From: Gammaproteobacteria bacterium
GTDB taxonomy: Bacteria > Pseudomonadota > Gammaproteobacteria > GRL18
Direction of reading: 5' to 3'
Assembly: GCA_023144715.1 (NCBI GenBank)
Contig: JAGLFC010000005.1
Location: 1 to 22,156, forward strand
DNA: 22,156 bases
Part shown: positions 17,066 to 22,156 of the stretch, piece by piece
Layout: each line of letters starts with the position of its first letter
Numbering within the stretch: the first letter of the stretch is position 1
Notes under the pieces: model-generated
Databases searched by the model: none
Told to the model about the DNA's origin: nothing
The model's input: the letters and a program-made list of their open reading frames with translations, nothing else
Made by a program: the position numbers and the translations under genes

Positions 17066-17824
17066 TTACAATTTTTTATAAGTATTGATATGTGAAATAA
17101 ATTGTGGCTTATCGGTTTCATCCTGAATTATTTTTACAGGTAAAAATTGAAGTTTTGATGCACACCATAAGGTAATCGTTTTATCAGATTGGTGACGTTG
17201 GTGTTGTATTTTAAGGGTGTTGAATTCTCCCAAAGGGGTTGTTATTTTTTCTTGTCCCAAAAAGGTAAAGTGATATTTTTTTAATTTTCCTACATCAATA
17301 ATGGATAAATTAAAGGGTTCTTTAATCGATTGATTATTTTTAGAGAGGTCTGCTAAGATGAGCATCAAAGATAATTGGTAAGATAACTTATCAACGCTAT
17401 CACTTGGAATGGGTTTTTGCCACTTTTTCTTTTTGTGTTTAAGATGAACCTGAGCGAATTGCTTCTGCCAATCAAATTTCATCTCTACATCGCGCCGTAT
17501 CTTACCGTTTCTAATTTGTACATAACTATAATTTGTGGGTTGAATACGAGTATGAGCAAGACTGTTTAAAATTTTTCCTTTACTTTGCTCATTACGTGTT
17601 TCATTTTTTTTTAGAGCCAATAGTCCAACAGGAATAGAATATGATTTAAAATAATAATGTTGCTGATTTTTATCTGAATAAAGCTTGAGAGTGTTTGTCA
17701 CATCAATCCCTTCAAGTCCCATTGAAGTGATCATATAAGAAGCAGTAAAAGGCTGAAGTTTTTGTTCTGCCATAACATTGGTAATACATATAAAAGAAAC
17801 CATAATGGCTATTATTGGAATCAT
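17066..17824 (-). CDS. DUF3108 periplasmic protein
   Basis: This 252-residue protein has a signal peptide (residues 1-19, ending VMA) and a DUF3108 domain: PFTASYMITSMGLEGIDVTNTLKL near the start, then KTEx-like and GEFNTLKIQHQR segments. DUF3108 proteins commonly follow purN in gammaproteobacteria, as here, 13 bases after the purN stop. A GAGAGG ribosome site precedes the ATG. The function is unknown; the beta-rich pattern suggests an envelope protein. It is the last gene of the purM-purN operon and faces the APE-like operon's terminator. Confidence 0.85.
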   Translation of the reverse strand: MIPIIAIMVSFICITNVMAEQKLQPFTASYMITSMGLEGIDVTNTLKLYSDKNQQHYYFKSYSIPVGLLALKKNETRNEQSKGKILNSLAHTRIQPTNYSYVQIRNGKIRRDVEMKFDWQKQFAQVHLKHKKKKWQKPIPSDSVDKLSYQLSLMLILADLSKNNQSIKEPFNLSIIDVGKLKKYHFTFLGQEKITTPLGEFNTLKIQHQRHQSDKTITLWCASKLQFLPVKIIQDETDKPQFISHINTYKKL

Positions 17825-17837
17825 TTTTAATGACCTC

Positions 17838-18461
17838 TCAGAGATTATGTAACGATTGGATTGAGACGTGTTTATTGTCTAATGTTATCCGTCCTTCAGA
17901 AAACCATTGAATAACGTTAGGATAAGCAATATGTTCTTGTAATAAAAGGCGTTTTGCTAATATTTCAACAGTATCATGCTTTTGAACGGTAATGGATTGT
18001 TGCAATATGATCGGTCCACCATCTAACTGGCTACTGACAAAATGTATGGTCAAACCGTGTTGAGAATCACCCGCTTCTAATACTTGTTGATGGGTGTTAA
18101 GACCTCTGTATTTAGGCAGTAGGGAAGGGTGTATATTGATCATTTTTCCATAAAAATAATGGACAAAATCATCACTTAAAATACGCATAAAACCTGCTAA
18201 TACAATTAATTGTGGTTGATATTGATTAATAATTTTGATCAATTGAGCATCAAATATTTCTCTACTGGCATAATTTTGATGCTCAATAATCTCAATGGGG
18301 AGTTGTGCTTTTTTGGCACGCTCAATACCATAGGCATTCGCCTTATTACTAATAACTGCTAAGATTTTTACATTGAGACTCTGATCGGTAATACGATCAA
18401 TAATACTTTGTAAATTACTACCATCACCCGAAATAAGCACTACAATAGAAAAAGGTTTCAT
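17838..18461 (-). CDS. purN: Phosphoribosylglycinamide formyltransferase PurN
   Basis: PurN transfers the formyl group of 10-formyltetrahydrofolate to GAR, the third step of purine synthesis. The 207-residue protein has the phosphate-binding SGDGSNLQ (11-18) and catalytic residues N109 and H111 in MINIHPSLLPKYRG. D147 in DGGP completes the set, equivalent to N106, H108 and D144 of the E. coli enzyme. It lies 31 bases after purM on the same strand, as in most gammaproteobacteria. No strong ribosome site is seen, so coupling to purM translation is possible. The reading frame is complete. Confidence 0.96.
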   Translation of the reverse strand: MKPFSIVVLISGDGSNLQSIIDRITDQSLNVKILAVISNKANAYGIERAKKAQLPIEIIEHQNYASREIFDAQLIKIINQYQPQLIVLAGFMRILSDDFVHYFYGKMINIHPSLLPKYRGLNTHQQVLEAGDSQHGLTIHFVSSQLDGGPIILQQSITVQKHDTVEILAKRLLLQEHIAYPNVIQWFSEGRITLDNKHVSIQSLHNL

Positions 18462-18492
18462 GCGTTTTTATACCAATCAGTTAGTCAACCTT

Positions 18493-19530
18493 TTAATCAA
18501 TACTGACACTAGGAATAGTTTTGCTACTGTGTTCAATATGACCTAAAGTAAATACGGTTTCCCCTTGTTGTTGTAGTAATTCAATGGCCTTTTCTTGATC
18601 ATCTTGGGCAACCACAACCACCATACCCACACCACAATTAAAGGTACGGTACATTTCACTATCAATAATATTACCTTGCTCTTGCAACCAATTAAAGACA
18701 GCAGGTCGTGTCCAACTTTTGCTGTCTATTTTTGCTGTGGTATTATCAGGCATCATACGAGGTAAATTTTCTAATAAACCACCGCCTGTAATATGAGATA
18801 GGGAATGGATATTAATTTCTTTATTCAAAGCCAATAAAGATTTAACATAAATACGAGTAGGCTCTAAAAGGCGATTACCTAATGTATCACCCTCCAGATC
18901 ACTCTTTAAATCAGCACCTGATACTTCTATGACTTTGCGAATAAGAGAATAACCATTAGAGTGTGCACCACTTGAAGCAAGACCCAAAAGCACATCACCT
19001 TCTTGCACATGAGAACCATCAATGATTTGGTCTTTTTCAACAATACCCACACAAAATCCAGCGAGATCATAATCTTCACCTTCATACATGCCCGGCATTT
19101 CAGCGGTTTCACCCCCTGTTAACGCACAGCCTGATTGAATACAACCTTCACTAATGCCCTTAATGACATCACTTGCGGTCTCTAAATCAAGTTTACCTGT
19201 TGCATAATAATCTAAAAAAAAGAGTGGCTCTGCTCCAGAAACAATAAGATCATTAGAACACATTGCCACTAAATCAATGCCAATCGTATCGTGTTTGCCC
19301 ATCATTAATGCTAATTTTAATTTTGTGCCTACACCATCAGTACCAGATACTAAAACAGGGTTTTTATAACGATCCAAAGGGAGTTCAAATAAAGCACCAA
19401 AACCACCTAAACCACCTAATACACCTGCTCGTTGTGTTGCTTTAGTATAAGGTTTGATACGTTCAATCAGTGAGTTTCCTGCATCTATATCGACACCTGC
19501 ATCACGATAACTGAGAGATTGTTTGCTCAC
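18493..19530 (-). CDS. purM: Phosphoribosylformylglycinamidine cyclo-ligase PurM
   Basis: PurM (AIR synthetase) closes the imidazole ring from FGAM using ATP, the fifth step of purine synthesis. The 345-residue length matches E. coli PurM. Signatures include YRDAGVDIDAGNSLIERIKP at the start, GGFGALFEL, TDGVGTKLKLA, GGETAEMPG and HITGGGLLENLPRM. Translation starts at a GTG (19530-19528), supported by GGAG six bases upstream (plus-strand 19537-19540). It heads the purM-purN-DUF3108 operon. Confidence 0.97.
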   Translation of the reverse strand: MSKQSLSYRDAGVDIDAGNSLIERIKPYTKATQRAGVLGGLGGFGALFELPLDRYKNPVLVSGTDGVGTKLKLALMMGKHDTIGIDLVAMCSNDLIVSGAEPLFFLDYYATGKLDLETASDVIKGISEGCIQSGCALTGGETAEMPGMYEGEDYDLAGFCVGIVEKDQIIDGSHVQEGDVLLGLASSGAHSNGYSLIRKVIEVSGADLKSDLEGDTLGNRLLEPTRIYVKSLLALNKEINIHSLSHITGGGLLENLPRMMPDNTTAKIDSKSWTRPAVFNWLQEQGNIIDSEMYRTFNCGVGMVVVVAQDDQEKAIELLQQQGETVFTLGHIEHSSKTIPSVSID

Positions 19531-19574
19531 TTGAAACTCCGATCTTAAAAAGGTTAAATAAAACTAAAGGCGTT

Positions 19575-19604
19575 ATTATACTGTAAATGTAAGTATTTAT
19601 ACAA
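19575..19604 (-). promoter_or_regulatory. Candidate purM promoter
   Basis: On the minus strand TTGTAT (19604-19599) and a perfect TATAAT (19580-19575) are separated by 18 bases. Transcription would begin about 35-40 bases before the GTG start. No PurR-like palindrome was recognised. Confidence 0.5.
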
Positions 19605-19794
19605 AATTAATCTAATAAGGTATTAGGAATATTTTTATGATTAAATCTTGTATATAGATAATGTACCAGAGCTTATTTTTTATTTTAAAAAACACAGTAC
19701 CCGTGATTTTTTTTTCTATTACATGATATGTTACAATATCCTTATATATTGTATCAATATGCAAAAATTTATGTGTGTGAGACTATCAAAAATT

Positions 19795-20595
19795 ATGAAT
19801 AACAAACAACAGCTTACTTTTTTAAAAAAAGAAGTCATACGATTAAAGCAAGCATTAAAAGAAAAAGATAAGGCGCTTAATAAATGTATTAAACAGTCTT
19901 CTAAAAAAATGTCTCAAAAAGATGAACAACAAAAAAGTCAAAATAACGTTCTCGAAAAGCAAAATGAACAATATAATCATTATAAAATTTGTGAAGCTAA
20001 TTGGGTCAAAATTCCAGAAGGTTTATTTTATCATGTCGGGCATGAAGACATTCCTGAAGTAAAAATAGCGTCTTTTGAGATGCTCACAACCCCTGTTACT
20101 TTTGAAATGTATGATCGATTTTGTGCCGATACCCATCAACAACCTCCTAGTGATAATGGCTGGGGACGTGAAAATCGTCCTGTTATTAATATTAATTACC
20201 AAAATGCCAAAGATTATGCCCAGTGGTTATCAAAACAAACAGGTTGGCACTGTCAGTTACCCAGTGAAGAACAATGGGAATATGCTTGCCGTGCTAATAC
20301 GGTGACACATTATTGGTATGGTGATACTCCCGATCCTAGAATGATGGTGATGGCAACAGGAAAAACCATGCCAACGCCAGGACATCGTTTAGCAAATCCT
20401 TGGGCTCTTTATGATATGCACGGCAATGTTTGGGAATGGACCTCTTCCTTTAAAGGAGATGACGTTATTTTATGTGGCGGTAGTTGGTATAATAAAGCAA
20501 ATTGGTTAACGAGCAATGCACGTAATATATCTTATCCAGATTTTTGCAATAATAACTGGGGATTTAGAATACTTCGTATTAAAAGTGTTATCTAA
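19795..20595 (+). CDS. Coiled-coil protein with SUMF1/FGE-like domain lacking catalytic cysteines
   Basis: I start this 266-residue protein at ATG 19795 (MNNKQQLTFL); the frame extends further back to 19648, but without a ribosome site and into AT-rich noise. Residues 1 to about 60 are highly charged (K, E, Q, N) and probably coiled coil, with no signal peptide. Residues about 68-262 form a formylglycine-generating-enzyme-like (SUMF1, C-type-lectin-like) fold. Its landmarks are WVKIPEG, TTPVTFEMYDRFC (98-110), LPSEEQWEYACRA (155-167), GNVWEW (210-215), GGSWYNKANW (228-237) and WGFRI (255-259). True formylglycine generators carry two cysteines just after GGSW; here those positions are N and L. 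It is therefore unlikely to modify sulfatases and may be a binding or regulatory relative. No sulfatase gene is nearby. Confidence 0.82.
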   Translation: MNNKQQLTFLKKEVIRLKQALKEKDKALNKCIKQSSKKMSQKDEQQKSQNNVLEKQNEQYNHYKICEANWVKIPEGLFYHVGHEDIPEVKIASFEMLTTPVTFEMYDRFCADTHQQPPSDNGWGRENRPVININYQNAKDYAQWLSKQTGWHCQLPSEEQWEYACRANTVTHYWYGDTPDPRMMVMATGKTMPTPGHRLANPWALYDMHGNVWEWTSSFKGDDVILCGGSWYNKANWLTSNARNISYPDFCNNNWGFRILRIKSVI

Positions 20596-20611
20596 AATAC
20601 ATATAAAAAAG

Positions 20612-20641
20612 TTGACAGTATCAATATATTATTGTTAAAAC
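20612..20641 (+). promoter_or_regulatory. Promoter of the substrate-binding protein gene
   Basis: A perfect -35 box, TTGACA (20612-20617), lies ahead of a weaker -10 region, TAAAAC at 20636-20641 with an 18-base spacer or TTAAAA with 17. Transcription would start about 50 bases before the ATG at 20701. Confidence 0.5.
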
Positions 20642-20700
20642 AGAAGAGTATTAATGTTTCAACCTATAAATAAACAAAAAGAATAGATGAGGAAAATAGA

Positions 20701-22053
20701 ATGAGTGATAACAAAAATTCAGCTGGCTGGTCACGTCGTGATATTATCAAAGCGGCAGGTGCATTTTCAGCGGTAGGTGCAATGCCGATGTTCTTTAGTC
20801 GTGGAGCATGGGCAGATAATGATTTTGTCAATAATCCTGGCAAAGCAGCCAGCGTGAAACTCGGTTTTAATGTCCCACAAACAGGTTCGTATGCGGATGA
20901 AGGCGCAGATGAATTACGAGCGTTTAAACTTGCTGTTAAACATCTTAATGGCGAAGGTGATAGTGGTTTAATGAACACTATGAAACCCTTACATCTTAAA
21001 GGTAATGGTGTATTAGGAAAAAAGGTAGAATATGTCACAGGAGATACCCAAACCAAATCAGATGCGGCGCGTGCTTCTGCTAAACGCATGATTGAAAAAG
21101 ATGGCGTGATTATGTTCTCAGGTGGTTCATCTTCTGGTGTTGCGGTTGCTGTACAATCACTGGCACAAGAAATGGGTGTGGTCTTTATGGCTGGTTTGAC
21201 TCATTCTAATGATACCACTGGTAAAGATAAACGTCGCTATGGTTTTCGCCATTTCTTTAACGCCAAAATGTCAGGTGCTGCTTTAGGGCCTGTACTGAAA
21301 AAAGAAATGGGTACAGATCGCAATGCCTATCATTTAACCGCTGATTATACTTGGGGTTGGACGCAAGAAGAATCACTTAAAGAAACCACTGAAGCTCTAG
21401 GTTGGAAAACCATTAAGACGGTTAAAACTCCTGTGGGTGCGGGTGATTTTTCTCAATATATTACCCCTATTTTAAGCTCGGGTGCTGATACACTGATCCT
21501 AAACCACTATGGTAAGGATATGATTAACTCACTGACTCAAGCGGTTCAGTTTGGTTTAAAAGATAAAGTCGTCAATGGTAAGCAATTTGAAATTATTGTG
21601 CCTTTATACTCTCGTCTTATGGCACAAGGAGCAGGTTCAAATCTAAAGGGTATTTTAGGGACAACCAACTGGAACTGGGCATTAAAAGATAAAGGGTCAC
21701 AGGCCTTTGTTAAATCCTTTGGTTCTGAATATGGTTTCCCACCTTCACAGGCTGCTCACACCTGTTATGTACAAACACTTTTATATGCTAATGCGTGTGA
21801 AATGGCAGGTACATTTTATCCACCTGAAGTGATCAAACAATTGGAAGGTTTCAAATTTGATGGCATGGGTAATGGTGCTACTGAATATCGTGCTGAAGAT
21901 CACCAATGTTTTAAAGATATTTTAGTGGTGCGTGGTAATGAAAATCCAACCAGCCAATTTGACTTATTGGAAATTGTTCAAGAAGTACCACGTTCACAAG
22001 TTGAATATGATGCTAAAATATTTGGCGGTGAATTAGGGCCTTATAAGGTTTAA
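20701..22053 (+). CDS. Tat-exported ABC transporter substrate-binding protein (Peripla_BP_6 type)
   Basis: This is a 450-residue periplasmic binding protein of the branched-chain amino acid/urea/amide type. A twin-arginine signal, SRRDIIKAAG (11-20), is followed by a hydrophobic stretch and cleavage near AWA-DN (residue 38). The mature protein opens with KLGFNVPQTGSYADEGADELRAFKLAVKHLN, the usual first strand and helix of this family. It continues with KVEYVTGDTQTKSDAARASAKRMI and a GGSSSGVAVAVQSLAQE substrate-pocket region. The start is supported by GAGGA (20689-20693), seven bases away. The ligand is unknown. Permease and ATPase genes are not in the window, so it may be solitary or continue past the right edge. 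Tat export suggests that it folds in the cytoplasm. Confidence 0.88.
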   Translation: MSDNKNSAGWSRRDIIKAAGAFSAVGAMPMFFSRGAWADNDFVNNPGKAASVKLGFNVPQTGSYADEGADELRAFKLAVKHLNGEGDSGLMNTMKPLHLKGNGVLGKKVEYVTGDTQTKSDAARASAKRMIEKDGVIMFSGGSSSGVAVAVQSLAQEMGVVFMAGLTHSNDTTGKDKRRYGFRHFFNAKMSGAALGPVLKKEMGTDRNAYHLTADYTWGWTQEESLKETTEALGWKTIKTVKTPVGAGDFSQYITPILSSGADTLILNHYGKDMINSLTQAVQFGLKDKVVNGKQFEIIVPLYSRLMAQGAGSNLKGILGTTNWNWALKDKGSQAFVKSFGSEYGFPPSQAAHTCYVQTLLYANACEMAGTFYPPEVIKQLEGFKFDGMGNGATEYRAEDHQCFKDILVVRGNENPTSQFDLLEIVQEVPRSQVEYDAKIFGGELGPYKV

Positions 22054-22072
22054 TTCATTATTTTTTGTACTC

Positions 22073-22156
22073 AGTAGAGGGACATAATTAATGTAAAATG
22101 GGTTTATGCCTACGTTGTAGGGTACCTATATTATAAAATAATTATGTTCCATTACT
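22073..22156. repeat. 84-bp imperfect palindrome, MITE- or IS-end-like
   Basis: The outer arms, 22073-22090 and 22139-22156, are inverted repeats matching at 15 of 18 positions. An inner stem, CCTAC (22109-22113) and GTAGG (22117-22121) around GTT, is almost concentric with them. Partial pairing continues between. There is no T-tract visible, so a plain terminator is less likely than a small non-coding mobile element or the end of a larger insertion sequence. It ends exactly at the window edge, so its right boundary is not established. Confidence 0.55.

Noticed and set aside
19648..19794. N-terminal extension of the FGE-like frame
   Set aside because: The extension is low-complexity AT-rich sequence with no ribosome site; the charged coiled coil starting at 19795 is a more natural N-terminus.
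20664..21089. Minus-strand open frame of 141 codons
   Set aside because: It is antisense to the substrate-binding protein gene, which has a Tat signal, ribosome site and family motifs.
1..22156. CRISPR arrays, tRNA or rRNA genes, transposases and defence systems
   Set aside because: No regularly spaced repeats, RNA gene signatures or transposase/nuclease motifs were recognised in any open frame.

Overview
The window reads as chromosomal DNA of an AT-rich gammaproteobacterium. The grounds are the glnL/glnG-type ntrB-ntrC pair, the purM-purN-DUF3108 order, an MlaE/MlaF/MCE lipid transporter, and an operon laid out like gammaproteobacterial aryl-polyene (APE) loci. A free-living or symbiotic marine methanotroph or sulfur oxidiser would fit, but nothing here fixes the genus. 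Genes are densely packed on both strands. No rRNA, tRNA, CRISPR array or transposase gene is visible.

Layout. (1) 1-1345, minus strand: a secreted HExxH metalloprotease, cut off by the left edge at its C-terminus, preceded by a small exported protein that looks like a post-PEP-CTERM-1 domain protein. (2) 1518-2666, plus: a zinc-type cation diffusion facilitator with an extra C-terminal domain. (3) 2798-5347, plus: the nitrogen-regulation pair NtrB/NtrC, with a candidate NtrC operator upstream. (4) 8353-5359, minus: a three-gene MCE-type lipid ABC transporter (permease with fused STAS-like domain, ATPase, MCE protein), preceded by a DUF218 (YdcF/ElyC-like) membrane protein at 9187-8501. (5) 9289-17028, plus: eight tightly coupled genes encoding an acyl carrier protein, a COG4648-like membrane protein, an acyl-AMP ligase, a hotdog dehydratase, an LpxL-like acyltransferase, a LolA-like carrier, an MMPL/RND exporter and a ketoacyl-ACP synthase. 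A hairpin over the last stop codon follows. (6) 19530-17066, minus: purM, purN and a DUF3108 periplasmic protein. (7) 19795-20595, plus: a coiled-coil protein with a formylglycine-generating-enzyme-like fold that lacks the catalytic cysteines. (8) 20701-22053, plus: a Tat-exported ABC substrate-binding protein under a promoter with a perfect -35 box. An 84-bp imperfect palindrome then ends exactly at the window edge.

How it fits together. The most notable part is region 5. Its gene order follows APE pigment loci, and it contains activation, carrier, condensation, dehydration, acyl transfer and export functions. It has no ketoreductase, second ketosynthase, second ACP, thioesterase, methyltransferase or glycosyltransferase. 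It therefore either borrows fatty-acid-synthesis enzymes, is completed elsewhere in the genome, or makes a different outer-membrane acyl lipid. Next to it, the MCE transporter and DUF218 gene also suggest envelope functions, making 5.4-17.0 kb an envelope-lipid neighbourhood. The remaining genes are housekeeping (purine synthesis, nitrogen control) or exported proteins.
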